In this document: piece after piece, positions 19,055-27,509 of the stretch
Layout of the letters: each line of letters starts with the position of its first letter
Numbering within the stretch: position 1 is the first letter of the stretch
Origin: Caulobacterales bacterium
GTDB lineage: Bacteria > Pseudomonadota > Alphaproteobacteria > Caulobacterales > Caulobacteraceae
Direction of reading: 5' to 3'
DNA length: 47,049 nt
Assembly (NCBI GenBank): GCA_017302335.1
Contig: JAFLCT010000006.1
Span: forward strand, 1-47,049
Notes under the pieces: generated by a model
What the model saw: only the letters and a program-made list of their open reading frames with translations
Told to the model about the DNA's origin: nothing
Database searches by the model: none
Made by a program: the position numbers and the translations under genes

Positions 19055-20044
19055 CTAGTCGTGACTCCACCCCCCTTTGGAAATCTCCACGGGCTGGTGC
19101 AGATAGGTGGCGATCACCCCGCGTCCGCTGGTCACCTCGCCGATTCGCGTCAGGCGCAGCAGCCTGGTCTCGGCCGCCGCGCGCAGGGCGGCCTCGTGGC
19201 GCGGCGGCGCGGTCAGCACCAGTTCATAGTCGTCGCCGCCGGTCGCCAGCCGGACCAGGGCCGCCTCGGGATCGACCCGGCCGTCGACCCACGCCGCCCC
19301 GGCGGCCGATAGCGGAATCTTTCCCAGGTCCAGCGTGATCCCCACGCCGCTGGTCTGGGCGATATGGCCGACGTCGGCGATCAGGCCGTCCGACACATCG
19401 GCGCAGGCGTGCGCCAGGTCGCGCACAGGCTCGGCGAACGCCACGCGCGGGTATGGCGTCCGATAATGGGCGATCAGGGCCTCAAGTCGATCCTTGTCCA
19501 GACGCAGCGTCTTCTGCGCCGCCATCAGACCCAGGCCGCCATCGCCAATGGACCCGGTGACGAACACCAGATCCCCCGGCTGCGCCCCGGCGCGCGACAC
19601 CGCACGCCCCTTTGGAACCCAGCCCAGGGCCGTCAGGCTGAAGCTCAGCGGTCCCGGCGTCTTCACCGTATCGCCGCCCAGCAACCAGACGCCGAACTCG
19701 GCCTGATCCGCAGCCAGTCCCTGGGCGAAAGCCTGGCGCTCGGGCCAACCGCAACGGTCGGACCAGTGGCAGGCCAGCAGATATCCGAACGGCTCGGCGC
19801 CCTTGGCCGCGAGGTCCGACAAATTCACCCGCAGCAGCTTCCTCGCCACCGTGTCCAGAGGATCGTCGGGCAGGAAATGCACGCCCTCGACGAGCGCATC
19901 CTTGGTCAGGACGAGGTCGTACCCGGCCCGCGAGGGCAGAACCGCCGCGTCGTCCGCCAAGCCGCGCGCCCAGTCGGGGTGCGCCAGCGGTTTCAGCAGG
20001 CGGTGGATGGTCTCGAACTCTCCGGCGACATCAACCGCGGGCAT
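19055..20044 (-). CDS. thiL: Thiamine-monophosphate kinase
   Basis: 329 aa from the ATG at 20044, which overlaps the nusB end by 14 bp. It phosphorylates TMP to TPP, the active cofactor. ThiL/PurM-type motifs are ADDAAVL near residue 25, [33 protein letters not shown] (given by ends), [27 protein letters not shown] and [16 protein letters not shown]. The nusB-thiL pairing downstream of ribH is the standard order in many proteobacteria. Confidence 0.95.
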   Translation of the reverse strand: MPAVDVAGEFETIHRLLKPLAHPDWARGLADDAAVLPSRAGYDLVLTKDALVEGVHFLPDDPLDTVARKLLRVNLSDLAAKGAEPFGYLLACHWSDRCGWPERQAFAQGLAADQAEFGVWLLGGDTVKTPGPLSFSLTALGWVPKGRAVSRAGAQPGDLVFVTGSIGDGGLGLMAAQKTLRLDKDRLEALIAHYRTPYPRVAFAEPVRDLAHACADVSDGLIADVGHIAQTSGVGITLDLGKIPLSAAGAAWVDGRVDPEAALVRLATGGDDYELVLTAPPRHEAALRAAAETRLLRLTRIGEVTSGRGVIATYLHQPVEISKGGWSHD

Positions 20045-20534
20045 CGCGGGCGACGCCGTCGAGAGCCGCGTTGACGAATTTCGCCTCGGCCTCATCGAAG
20101 AAGGCCTTGGCCAGTTCGACATATTCGTCGATCACCACTTCGCGCGGCGTGTCCTGGCGTTCACGCAACTCCCACGCGCCGCAACGCAACAGGGCGCGCA
20201 GGGTGGCGTCGAGCCTTTCCAGGCGCCAGTTCGAGGCCAGCCGCGCCTTGATCGCCGTGTCGATGGCCGCCTGGCCGGTGACCACGCCGCGCAGGATTTC
20301 GGCGAAATAGGCTTCATCGGCCTCGGCCAGCATCTGGCCTTCGATGTCGGCGTCGAAGCGGTGGCGCGAGAATTCATCGATAACGGTCTCCACCCCCTCC
20401 CCCGCCAGCTCCATCTGATAGAGGGCCTGGACGGCGGCCAGGCGCGCGATTGTACGGGCGCGGCGTTGCTTGCCGGTCAGGGGCGTCTCGGCCAGTTGGG
20501 CCATCACCGATTCAAGGCTGTTGGGGTCGCTCAC
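20031..20534 (-). CDS. nusB: Transcription antitermination factor NusB
   Basis: 167 aa from GTG 20534, chosen because it forms a GTGA overlap with the ribH stop. The open frame upstream is an artefact inside ribH. NusB binds boxA RNA with NusE (S10) for rRNA antitermination. Family motifs: [16 protein letters not shown] (helix 1), [30 protein letters not shown] and [29 protein letters not shown] (given by ends). Confidence 0.94.
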   Translation of the reverse strand: MSDPNSLESVMAQLAETPLTGKQRRARTIARLAAVQALYQMELAGEGVETVIDEFSRHRFDADIEGQMLAEADEAYFAEILRGVVTGQAAIDTAIKARLASNWRLERLDATLRALLRCGAWELRERQDTPREVVIDEYVELAKAFFDEAEAKFVNAALDGVARDARG

Positions 20535-21037
20535 GCCGCCTGTCCTTCCGAGCCGAGGCCCATGCGAAGCCGCTTCTTCAGGGTGACCAGGTCCAGACAG
20601 GCGCGGGCCGCGCCGCCACCCTTGTCGCCCTCGCTGAACCGCGCGCGCGCCCAGGCCTGATCCTCGTCCTCGACCGTCAGCACGCCATTGCCGATGCACA
20701 GCCCCTTCAGGCCCAGGGTCATGATCCCCGCCGCCGACTGATCCGAGACGATCTCGAAATGATAGGTCTCGCCCCGGATGACGCAGCCCAGGGCGACATA
20801 GCCGTCATAGCGCGGCGCGGTCGGATAGCGACCCGCCTCTTCGGCCAGGGCGATGGCGGGCGGAATCTCCAACGCGCCCGGCACGGTCACGACGTCAAAA
20901 GCGGCGCCGCGCGCGCGCAGAGCGTCCTTGGCCCCTTCCAGCAGGGCGTCGGCCAGAGCGTCATAGAAGCGCGCCTCGACGATGAGGATGCGCGGGCCTT
21001 CGGTCAGAATTGGTCTTCTCCATCCATGTCGCGCCAA
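20531..21037 (-). CDS. ribH: 6,7-dimethyl-8-ribityllumazine synthase
   Basis: 168 aa. It condenses 5-amino-6-ribitylaminouracil with 3,4-dihydroxy-2-butanone 4-phosphate. Motifs: [55 protein letters not shown] (given by ends) with the catalytic His of TYHFE, and [17 protein letters not shown]. The only good start, ATG 21037, overlaps the end of ribB by 34 bp in another frame, so translation is likely coupled. The C-terminal [14 protein letters not shown] is a short species-specific tail. Confidence 0.95.
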   Translation of the reverse strand: MARHGWRRPILTEGPRILIVEARFYDALADALLEGAKDALRARGAAFDVVTVPGALEIPPAIALAEEAGRYPTAPRYDGYVALGCVIRGETYHFEIVSDQSAAGIMTLGLKGLCIGNGVLTVEDEDQAWARARFSEGDKGGGAARACLDLVTLKKRLRMGLGSEGQAA

Positions 21038-22137
21038 CCGACGATGCGCAGGCCATAGCCTTCCAGCGCGGTCGGATTGGGGCGCGTCGAACTCATCACG
21101 ATCATGTCGCGCACGCCGAGATCCAGCAGGATCTGGGCGCCGACGCCATAGGCTTTCAACGACCGGTCGGCCGCCGCGGGCTTGGCCCCGCCCGCCAGGC
21201 GCTCGGCCAGGCCGGCCAGTTCCGGGTCGCGCAGGAAGACCGCGACGCCCGGACCGGGATGTTCGCTGATCGCCTTCAGCGCCTTGGGCAGATAGTCCTG
21301 TCGCGCCTCGACATGGCCCAACAGGTCGGCGGCGAAATCGACCTGGTGCATTCGCACCAGCGTCGGCTTGCCCGGGTCGATCCGGCCCTTGACCAGGGCG
21401 ACGTGCTCGACGCCCTCGATGGCGTTCCTGAACAGCATCAGACGGAACGGCCCGCCGTGAACGCTTTCGAACGGCGTTTCCAGCACACGCTCGACGAAAC
21501 GCTCGGTGCGGCGGCGATAAGCGATCAGATCGGCGATCGTGCCGATCTTCAGCCCGTGAAGCTGGGCGAAGGCCACAAGGTCCGGCATCCGGGCCATGGT
21601 GCCGTCGTCGTTCATGATCTCGCAGATCACCCCGGCGGGCGTCAGACCGGCCATGCGGCTGATGTCGACGGCCGCCTCGGTATGGCCGGTGCGGACCAGA
21701 ACCCCACCGTCGCGGGCGACCAGAGGAAAGACATGGCCGGGCGAGACGATGTCGTCGGCGCCGCGGTTCGGATCGACGGCGACCTGGACCGTGCGGGCGC
21801 GGTCAGCGGCGCTGATGCCCGTGGTCACGCCCTCCTTCGCCTCGATCGAGACCGTGAAGGCCGTGCCCATCGAGGTGCGGTTCTCGACCGCCATCGGCGG
21901 CAGGCGCAATTGGCGCGCCCGGTCGGCGGTGATGGCCAGGCAGATCAGGCCGCGCGCGTGCTTGGCCATGAAGTTGATCTGGTCCGGGGTGGCGAACTGA
22001 GCCGGGATGATGACGTCGCCCTCGTTCTCGCGATCCTCGGCGTCGACCAGGATGTAGGGCCGCCCGTTCCTGGCGTCCTCGAGAATGTCCTCGATCAGGC
22101 TGATCGGGCTGTCGTTCATGTTGGCGGCGAGCGTCAT
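21004..22137 (-). CDS. ribB: 3,4-dihydroxy-2-butanone 4-phosphate synthase with degenerate RibA-like domain
   Basis: 377 aa from the ATG at 22137 (ATGA overlap with ribE, AGGAG upstream). Residues 1-210 form an intact DHBP synthase: [58 protein letters not shown] (given by ends) and [14 protein letters not shown]. Residues about 215-377 align with GTP cyclohydrolase II, but at the place of the zinc motif (C-x10-C-x-C) the sequence reads [16 protein letters not shown] with no cysteines. GCH II activity is therefore not expected. The C-terminal half still has [17 protein letters not shown], as in RibA. It supplies the butanone phosphate for RibH. Confidence 0.93.
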   Translation of the reverse strand: MTLAANMNDSPISLIEDILEDARNGRPYILVDAEDRENEGDVIIPAQFATPDQINFMAKHARGLICLAITADRARQLRLPPMAVENRTSMGTAFTVSIEAKEGVTTGISAADRARTVQVAVDPNRGADDIVSPGHVFPLVARDGGVLVRTGHTEAAVDISRMAGLTPAGVICEIMNDDGTMARMPDLVAFAQLHGLKIGTIADLIAYRRRTERFVERVLETPFESVHGGPFRLMLFRNAIEGVEHVALVKGRIDPGKPTLVRMHQVDFAADLLGHVEARQDYLPKALKAISEHPGPGVAVFLRDPELAGLAERLAGGAKPAAADRSLKAYGVGAQILLDLGVRDMIVMSSTRPNPTALEGYGLRIVGWRDMDGEDQF

Positions 22138-22727
22138 TGCGCTGTCTCCTGCCACCGCGCGAGGTATCGCGCCAGCATATCGATCTCCAGATTGACCGAA
22201 TCTCCGGCCTTCAACCGCCCCAGGGTGGTCGCCGCCCAGGTGTGGGGGATGATGTTCAGGCCGAATTCCAGGCCGGAGACTTGGTTCACCGTCAGGGACA
22301 CGCCGTCGACGGTGATCGACCCCTTGGGAGCGATGAAGCGATGCAGCGGCGCGGGCGCTTCGACCACGAGGCGGTGCGAACCGCCTTCCGGCGTCACCGA
22401 GACGATCCGACCCAGGCCGTCGACGTGCCCGGAGACGACATGGCCGCCCATTTCGTCGCCCAGCCGCGCGGCGCGTTCCAAATTGACCGGGTCGCCGCTC
22501 TTCCAGTCGCCCAGGGTCGTCTTCGACAGGGTCTCGTTCGAGACCTCGACGGCGAACCAGCCGGGACCTTTCTCGGTGACCGTCAGGCAGCAGCCCGCAT
22601 GGCTGATCGAGGCGCCGAGGTCGATGGTCGCCGTGTCCCAGGCCGTCTCGATCTCATAGCGGCGGTCGCGGGCGGTTTCGGCGACGCCGCGCACCCGGCC
22701 GATGTCGGTGACGATGCCCGTGAACAT
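22134..22727 (-). CDS. ribE: Riboflavin synthase alpha subunit
   Basis: 197 aa. It dismutates two lumazines into riboflavin and ribityl-aminouracil. The duplicated lumazine-binding halves are MFTGIVTDIGRV...ISHAGCCLTV...VSNETL and MGGHVVSGHVDGLG...VDGVSLTVNQVSG, both complete. The trimerisation helix EIDMLARYLARW is at the end. The ATG at 22727 has GCGAGG upstream. The gap of 64 bp to ribD holds three 9-bp direct repeats, and I see no FMN riboswitch there. Confidence 0.95.
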   Translation of the reverse strand: MFTGIVTDIGRVRGVAETARDRRYEIETAWDTATIDLGASISHAGCCLTVTEKGPGWFAVEVSNETLSKTTLGDWKSGDPVNLERAARLGDEMGGHVVSGHVDGLGRIVSVTPEGGSHRLVVEAPAPLHRFIAPKGSITVDGVSLTVNQVSGLEFGLNIIPHTWAATTLGRLKAGDSVNLEIDMLARYLARWQETAQ

Positions 22728-22791
22728 CAGAGACCTCGCCGGGAAAAAGCGGGGCTGGGGAGTCTATCCAGTCTATCGAGTCTCGTTCGGG

Positions 22792-23433
22792 TCATCGGAC
22801 CGTCTCGTAGCGTTCCCACAGATCGTCGCCCAGCGGCTCGGCCGACAGACGCCGGAATCTGGGGGCGTCGGCCAGGTTTGCAAGCGCCAGGGCGGCGACG
22901 CAGGGGCGCCCCTCGGCGCCCAGCAGGATGGGCGCACGGAACCATTGGAGCGCATCGACAACGCCTGCCTTGAGGAAAGAGGCCGCGACCCGGCCCCCGC
23001 CCTCGATCAGGACCGAGGCGACGCCGCGCTTCGACAGGGCGGTCAGGACGGCGTCGACAGCCGGACGGCCGTCCTCAGCGGCGACCCGCAAGATCTGGGC
23101 GGCGCCGATCGGGCGCGGCTCGGCCGTGGTCAGGATCAGGGTGTCGGCCGCCGCGAGCTTGGCGCCTTGCGGCGTGCGCAGACGGCTGTCGAGGATGACG
23201 CGCAACGGCTGATCCACGGGGCGGCCCGGCAAGCGCACGGTCAGCTCCGGGTCGTCGGCCAGAACCGTCTCGACGCCGACGAGAATAGCGTCATGAACAG
23301 CGCGCAGACGGTGGCCCTGTTCGCGGGCCGCCTGGCCCGTGATCCATTTGGACTCGCCCGTCGCGGTGGCGATGCGCCCGTCGAGGGACGTGGCCAGCTT
23401 CAGCGTGACGGCGGGTCGGTCCTGGGGGCGCAT
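22792..23433 (-). CDS. RibD reductase domain, stand-alone (no deaminase domain)
   Basis: 213 aa, about two thirds the length of bifunctional RibD. It contains only the DHFR-like reductase domain: VTLKLATSLDGRIATATGESKWIT, LRAVHDAILVGVETVLADDPELTVR (given by ends), PLRVILDSRLRTP and SVLIEGGGRVAASFLKAGVVDAL. The zinc deaminase domain (HAE and PCxxC motifs), normally about 145 residues at the N-terminus, is absent. The start is fixed by a TGATG overlap with the nrdR stop, and no remnant of the deaminase lies upstream, where nrdR is complete. It should catalyse the NADPH-dependent second step only. Confidence 0.88.
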   Translation of the reverse strand: MRPQDRPAVTLKLATSLDGRIATATGESKWITGQAAREQGHRLRAVHDAILVGVETVLADDPELTVRLPGRPVDQPLRVILDSRLRTPQGAKLAAADTLILTTAEPRPIGAAQILRVAAEDGRPAVDAVLTALSKRGVASVLIEGGGRVAASFLKAGVVDALQWFRAPILLGAEGRPCVAALALANLADAPRFRRLSAEPLGDDLWERYETVR

Positions 23434-23891
23434 CAGCCCTCGTCCAGCCCCTCGTCGCCGAGGAATTTGGCGAAGTCGCCGGTGTGGCGGAAGTCCTTGT
23501 ACACCGAGGCGTAGCGGACATAGGCCACCTCATCGACGCCCTTCAGCGCCTTCATGATGAAGTCGCCGACCGTGCTGGAGGGGATTTCGGTCTCGCCCAG
23601 GCTTTCCAACTGGCGGGTGATGCGGCTGACCAGTTGTTCGATCTGTTCGGCGTGCACCGGCCGCTTGCGTAGGGCCACGGCCAAGGACCGCTCCAGCTTG
23701 TCGCGGTCGAAGGGGTTGCGCCGCCCATTGCGTTTCAGGATCACCAGTTCGCGCAACTGCACCCGCTCGAACGTCGTGAAGCGCCCGTTGCAGGCCGGGC
23801 ACGAGCGGCGCCGTCGAATGGCCGCGCCGTCATCGGACGGACGGCTGTCCTTCACCTGGGTGTCCGCGTTTCCGCAGAAGGGGCATTTCAT
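23433..23891 (-). CDS. nrdR: Transcriptional repressor NrdR
   Basis: 152 aa, the family's length. The N-terminal zinc ribbon is [20 protein letters not shown]...[18 protein letters not shown] (four Cys) and the ATP-cone starts at about residue 48 with [22 protein letters not shown] (given by ends). It senses ATP/dATP and represses ribonucleotide reductase genes. It sits 7 bp after glyA and overlaps the ribD start by one base. A palindrome resembling its own binding site lies upstream of glyA (25247-25262). Confidence 0.97.
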   Translation of the reverse strand: MKCPFCGNADTQVKDSRPSDDGAAIRRRRSCPACNGRFTTFERVQLRELVILKRNGRRNPFDRDKLERSLAVALRKRPVHAEQIEQLVSRITRQLESLGETEIPSSTVGDFIMKALKGVDEVAYVRYASVYKDFRHTGDFAKFLGDEGLDEG

Positions 23892-23898
23892 CGACCGA

Positions 23899-25182
23899 CT
23901 ATCCGTAGATCGGGAAGCGCGCGGTCAGGTCGCGCACTTCGTCGGCCACGCGGGCCTTGACCCCGGCGTCGGCCTCGTCCGTGCCCTTCATGCTGTCGAT
24001 GACGTCAGCGATCCAGTGACCGACCTGCTGGAACTCGCCCACGCCGAAGCCGCGGGTCGTGCCCGCAGGGGTGCCCAGACGCACGCCCGAGGTGACGGTG
24101 AAGGGCGCGGTGTCGAAAGGGACGCCGTTCTTGTTGCAGGTCATCAGGGCGTGCTCCAGCTCCGCCTCGGTGGCCTTGCCTGTCACGCCCTTGGGCCGAA
24201 GATCGACCAGCATCAGGTGGCTGTCGGTGCCGCCCGAGACGATGGCCGCGCCGCGTTCGATCAGCACGGCCGACAGGGCGCGGGCGTTGTCGACGACCTG
24301 GCGGGCGTAGGTCTTGAATTCGGGCTTCAGCGCCTCGCCGAAGGCCACGGCCTTGGCGGCGATGACGTGCTCCAGCGGGCCGCCCTGGAGACCGGGGAAG
24401 ACGGCCGAATTGATCTTCTTGCCCAGGTCGACGTCGTTGGACAGCACCATGCCGCCGCGCGGGCCGCGCAGGGTCTTGTGGGTGGTGGTCGTCACGACGT
24501 GGGCGTGCGGCAGCGGGTCGGGATAGACGCCGCCCGCGATCAGACCGGCGTAATGGGCCATATCGACCATCAGATAGGCCCCGACGCTGTCGGCGATCTC
24601 GCGGAACCGCTTGAAATCGATGTGGCGGCTGTAGGCGCTGGCCCCGGCCAGGATCAGCTTGGGCTTCTCGCGGTCGGCCATTTCGGCGACGTGGTCGTAG
24701 TCGATCAGATGATCATCCTCGCGCACCTTGTAGGTGACGGGGCGGAACCATTTGCCCGACTGGTTGGCGGGCGAGCCGTGGGTCAGGTGGCCGCCGCAGG
24801 CCAGATCCATGCCCAGAAAGGTGTCGCCGGGCTGAAGCAGGCTCATGAAGACGGCCTGGTTGGCCTGGGCGCCCGAGTGGGGCTGGACGTTGGCGAAGGC
24901 GCAGCCGAACAGCGCCTTGGCCCGTTCGCGCGCCAGATCCTCGGTCACATCGACGTACTCGCAGCCGCCGTAATAGCGACGACCAGGATAACCCTCGGCG
25001 TATTTGTTGGTCAGGACGCTGCCTTGCGCCTCCAGCACCGCCCTGGAGACGATGTTCTCGGAAGCGATCAGTTCGATCTGCTCCTTCTGACGGCCCAATT
25101 CGCCCTGGATGCCGTTGAAGACTGCCGGGTCGGTCTCGGCCAGGGTCTTGGAGAAGAAGGCGTCATGGGTGAAAGCGGTCAC
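23899..25182 (-). CDS. glyA: Serine hydroxymethyltransferase
   Basis: 427 aa from GTG 25182 ([19 protein letters not shown]). The open frame upstream to 25434 is not conserved sequence. It is PLP-dependent and interconverts serine + THF with glycine + methylene-THF, the main one-carbon source, which also feeds dTMP and purine synthesis. Motifs: [31 protein letters not shown] (given by ends), [21 protein letters not shown] and the PLP lysine in [15 protein letters not shown]. It heads the nrdR-rib-nusB-thiL operon. Confidence 0.97.
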   Translation of the reverse strand: MTAFTHDAFFSKTLAETDPAVFNGIQGELGRQKEQIELIASENIVSRAVLEAQGSVLTNKYAEGYPGRRYYGGCEYVDVTEDLARERAKALFGCAFANVQPHSGAQANQAVFMSLLQPGDTFLGMDLACGGHLTHGSPANQSGKWFRPVTYKVREDDHLIDYDHVAEMADREKPKLILAGASAYSRHIDFKRFREIADSVGAYLMVDMAHYAGLIAGGVYPDPLPHAHVVTTTTHKTLRGPRGGMVLSNDVDLGKKINSAVFPGLQGGPLEHVIAAKAVAFGEALKPEFKTYARQVVDNARALSAVLIERGAAIVSGGTDSHLMLVDLRPKGVTGKATEAELEHALMTCNKNGVPFDTAPFTVTSGVRLGTPAGTTRGFGVGEFQQVGHWIADVIDSMKGTDEADAGVKARVADEVRDLTARFPIYG

Positions 25183-25246
25183 GGACGAATCCCGAACTAG
25201 AGAGGGCGACGAAAGGCGCAGACTCTCTACGCCCGGCGGACGGTCG

Positions 25247-25262
25247 CCACAACATCTTGTGG
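25247..25262 (-). promoter_or_regulatory. Palindrome resembling an NrdR box
   Basis: CCACAACATCTTGTGG is a perfect 16-bp palindrome 65 bp upstream of the glyA start. From memory of the NrdR consensus (acaCwAtATaTwGtgt), the core matches CwAnATnTwG at eight of ten positions. The operon contains nrdR, so autoregulation is plausible. I found no second box one helical-turn multiple away, although NrdR sites often occur in pairs. Confidence 0.5.
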
Positions 25263-25280
25263 TTTTCGGCCGCGCCCCAC

Positions 25281-25691
25281 TCAATCGTCGCGAGGCCAGC
25301 GGGCCGCATAGACGACGACCAACAGGGTCACCACGATCTCGATGACCACCACGACCTGATAGAACAGCGGCGAGCCGACAAAGGTCATGCCTTCGATCGC
25401 CGTATAGGCCAGGCCCAGGACTATATTCAGCCATCGACTGATCAGACGCGGCAGGGCCGCCGACAGGAAGATCATCACCGCCGGTACGGCCAGTATGGTC
25501 GACACGATCAGCAGGGCGGTCGGGGTCGCCGGTCCGAACGCCAACTGACCCGCCGCCATTTTCTCAAGCGTTTTAGGCAGATAGAGGCTGAAATAGTCAT
25601 TGTAGATGTACAGCCCCATCAAGCTCGCCCATAGCAGCGACAGGGCGAGACCCGTGGGAAGTCGGCGTGTCGAGGAAATCGACAGGGACAT
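25281..25691 (-). CDS. DUF6326-like four-helix membrane protein
   Basis: 136 aa from the ATG at 25691. There are four hydrophobic helices (about residues 13-30, 55-78, 85-103 and 108-128). [31 protein letters not shown] and the end [25 protein letters not shown] (both given by ends) resemble DUF6326, a small family of unknown function. It lies between glyA and the next small gene, 89 bp away, on the same strand. Confidence 0.7.
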   Translation of the reverse strand: MSLSISSTRRLPTGLALSLLWASLMGLYIYNDYFSLYLPKTLEKMAAGQLAFGPATPTALLIVSTILAVPAVMIFLSAALPRLISRWLNIVLGLAYTAIEGMTFVGSPLFYQVVVVIEIVVTLLVVVYAARWPRDD

Positions 25692-25782
25692 TTGATGCGC
25701 TCCCAAACCGTATGACCGAGTTGGCGACGCTAAGCCTTGTGACGGTTCCGGCAAGGTGCGGAATTGTGAAATCTCGGACAGG

Positions 25783-25980
25783 TCAGGCGGCCGGTCCCGC
25801 CAACGCCCGCCTCAGTTTGGCGACGGCCACCAGCTTCAGCGCCTCGGGCTGATCCGCGGGACCGATGGCCGAGACCTCGCGTCCCGTCGCCGCATGAATG
25901 GCCGAGCATTTCAGATACGACCCGTTGCGGGTCAGCTCCAGGATGACCTCGCCGAGGTCGGCTTCAGACATCGTGCTCAA
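25783..25980 (-). CDS. Small conserved protein (DUF6898-like)
   Basis: 65 aa. The sequence VILELTRNGSYLKCSAIHAATGREVSAIGPADQP followed by ALKLVAVAKLRRAL (given in part) shows the strand-strand-helix layout of a small alphaproteobacterial family I recall as DUF6898, whose members read VxxTAxDPxTGxEVSxxGP. It is cytosolic and without a known function. The start is the ATG at 25980, with a second ATG three codons in. Confidence 0.65.
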   Translation of the reverse strand: MSTMSEADLGEVILELTRNGSYLKCSAIHAATGREVSAIGPADQPEALKLVAVAKLRRALAGPAA

Positions 25981-25990
25981 CTTCCGCGCC

Positions 25991-26106
25991 CCCCGCGAAA
26001 GCAGGGACGACCCCGCCTGCGCTACGCTGCATCAGGCTAGGATCACGTCTGGCGCGCAACCCCAAACCGTCATCACCCAAGGGGCTGGGTCCCCGCCTTC
26101 GCGGGG
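25991..26106. repeat. Inverted pair of 17-bp REP sequences
   Basis: CCCCGCGAAAGCAGGGA (25991-26007) and TCCCCGCCTTCGCGGGG (26090-26106) are inverted copies, 15 of 17 positions matching, separated by 82 bp. Each is itself a small hairpin. CCCCGCGAAGGCGGGGA-type repeats are widespread in alphaproteobacterial genomes. They lie beyond the hemA 3' end and could act as a terminator or mRNA stabiliser. Confidence 0.7.
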
Positions 26107-26124
26107 AATGAGCGGCTGGAGCCG

Positions 26125-27351
26125 TCAGGCCGCCGCCGGGCGGCGCGCCACGTTGCAGTGGGTCCACAGCTTGTCCATCGCAGCCACCAGATCGGCCATC
26201 ATGGCGTCATCGTGGTTGGGCGAGGGCGTGAAGCGCAACCGCTCGGTGCCCTTGGGCACGGTCGGGTAGTTGATCGGCTGGACATAGACGCCGTGCTCTT
26301 CCAACAGCAAGTCCGAGATCTTCTTGCAGTGCACCGGATTGCCGACGCGCACGGGCACGATGTGGCTTTCGCTGTCCATCACCGGAATGCCCGCCTCGGC
26401 GAACAGCCGTTTCAGGGTCGCGGCGCGTTCCTGATGCGCCGTGCGCAGTTCGGGGTGGGCCTTCAGATGCCGCACCGAGGCCAAGGCCCCCGCCGTCAGG
26501 GCCGGAGGCAGGCTGGTGGTGAAGATGAAGCCCGAGGCCCATGAACGCACCGCATCCACGATCACCGCGTCGGCGGCGATATAGCCGCCCATGACGCCCA
26601 CGGCCTTGCCCAGGGTGCATTCGATGATGTCGATGTCGGCCAGCACGCCGTCACGCTCGGCCACGCCCGCGCCGGTCTGACCGTACAGGCCCACGGCGTG
26701 AACCTCGTCCAGATAGGTCATGGCCCCGTATTGGCGGGCCAGGGCGATGGTGCCCTTCAGATCGGCGATGTCGCCGTCCATCGAATAGACGCTCTCGAAC
26801 GCGATCAGCTTGGGCGCATCGGCGGGCGCGGCGGCCAGCAGGCTTTCCAGATGCGCCAGGTCGTTGTGGCGGAAAACGTGCCGCTCGCAGCCGCCGTTCC
26901 TGATGCCCGCGATCATCGAGGCGTGGTTCAGGGCGTCCGAGAAGATGATCAGACCCGGCAGGATGCGTTGCAGGGTCGTCAACGTCGCCTCATTGGCCAC
27001 ATAGCCCGAGGTGAACAGCAACGCGGCCTGTTTGCCGTGCCAGGACGCCAGCTCGGCCTCCAGATCGACGGCGGAGCGGGTGGTGCCCGAGATGTTGCGC
27101 GTGCCGCCGGCCCCGGCGCCCGCCGCGTCGACCTCGGCCTTCATGGCCTCCAGCACCACCGGATGCTGGCCCATGCCCAGATAGTCGTTGGAGCACCAGA
27201 CGATCACGTCCTGCTCTGTTCCGTTCGGGCGGCGGCGCACCGCGCGCGGGAAGTTTCCGGCCACGCGCTTCAGGTCGGCGAAGACGCGATAGCGCCCTTC
27301 GTCTTTCACCTGTTCGACGGCGGACTGGAATGCGGCGGCGTAGTCGTACAA
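26125..27351 (-). CDS. hemA: 5-aminolevulinate synthase
   Basis: 408 aa from TTG 27351, which gives the family's N-terminus ([28 protein letters not shown], given by ends). The only upstream in-frame start, near 27471, would add 40 residues unlike the family. It is PLP-dependent and makes ALA from glycine and succinyl-CoA, the alphaproteobacterial (C4) route to heme. Motifs: [49 protein letters not shown], the PLP lysine in [13 protein letters not shown] and PSPNHDD. The Fur-box-like site at 27451-27467 lies 100 bp upstream. Confidence 0.95.
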   Translation of the reverse strand: MYDYAAAFQSAVEQVKDEGRYRVFADLKRVAGNFPRAVRRRPNGTEQDVIVWCSNDYLGMGQHPVVLEAMKAEVDAAGAGAGGTRNISGTTRSAVDLEAELASWHGKQAALLFTSGYVANEATLTTLQRILPGLIIFSDALNHASMIAGIRNGGCERHVFRHNDLAHLESLLAAAPADAPKLIAFESVYSMDGDIADLKGTIALARQYGAMTYLDEVHAVGLYGQTGAGVAERDGVLADIDIIECTLGKAVGVMGGYIAADAVIVDAVRSWASGFIFTTSLPPALTAGALASVRHLKAHPELRTAHQERAATLKRLFAEAGIPVMDSESHIVPVRVGNPVHCKKISDLLLEEHGVYVQPINYPTVPKGTERLRFTPSPNHDDAMMADLVAAMDKLWTHCNVARRPAAA

Positions 27352-27450
27352 AACCGGCGGGTCCTGTGGCGGAATAACTTTCCCGCGTGATGCTCTCACG
27401 CGACCGATTTGTCCACGCAAACGGCAGGACAAAACGCCGCAAACCCCTAA

Positions 27451-27467
27451 TTGATAATGGTTCTCAG
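27451..27467. promoter_or_regulatory. Fur-box-like sequence in the hemA divergent promoter region
   Basis: TTGATAATGGTTCTCAG resembles the left two thirds of the classical Fur box (GATAATGATTATCATTATC), with GATAAT and TTCTCA conserved. It stands between hemA (minus) and the deiminase-like gene (plus) and could regulate either one. The heme link makes hemA the better guess. Confidence 0.4.
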
Positions 27468-27509
27468 CCACACTGGCCCAAGATCGCCGTCTGACCTAGA
27501 GTCGGGATC

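Noticed and set aside
20535-20699. Upstream extension of nusB
   Set aside because: It lies inside ribH in another frame. The GTG at 20534 forms the expected overlap and gives the family's start.
22728-22791. FMN riboswitch upstream of ribE
   Set aside because: The gap of 64 bp is too short and lacks the conserved FMN aptamer core.
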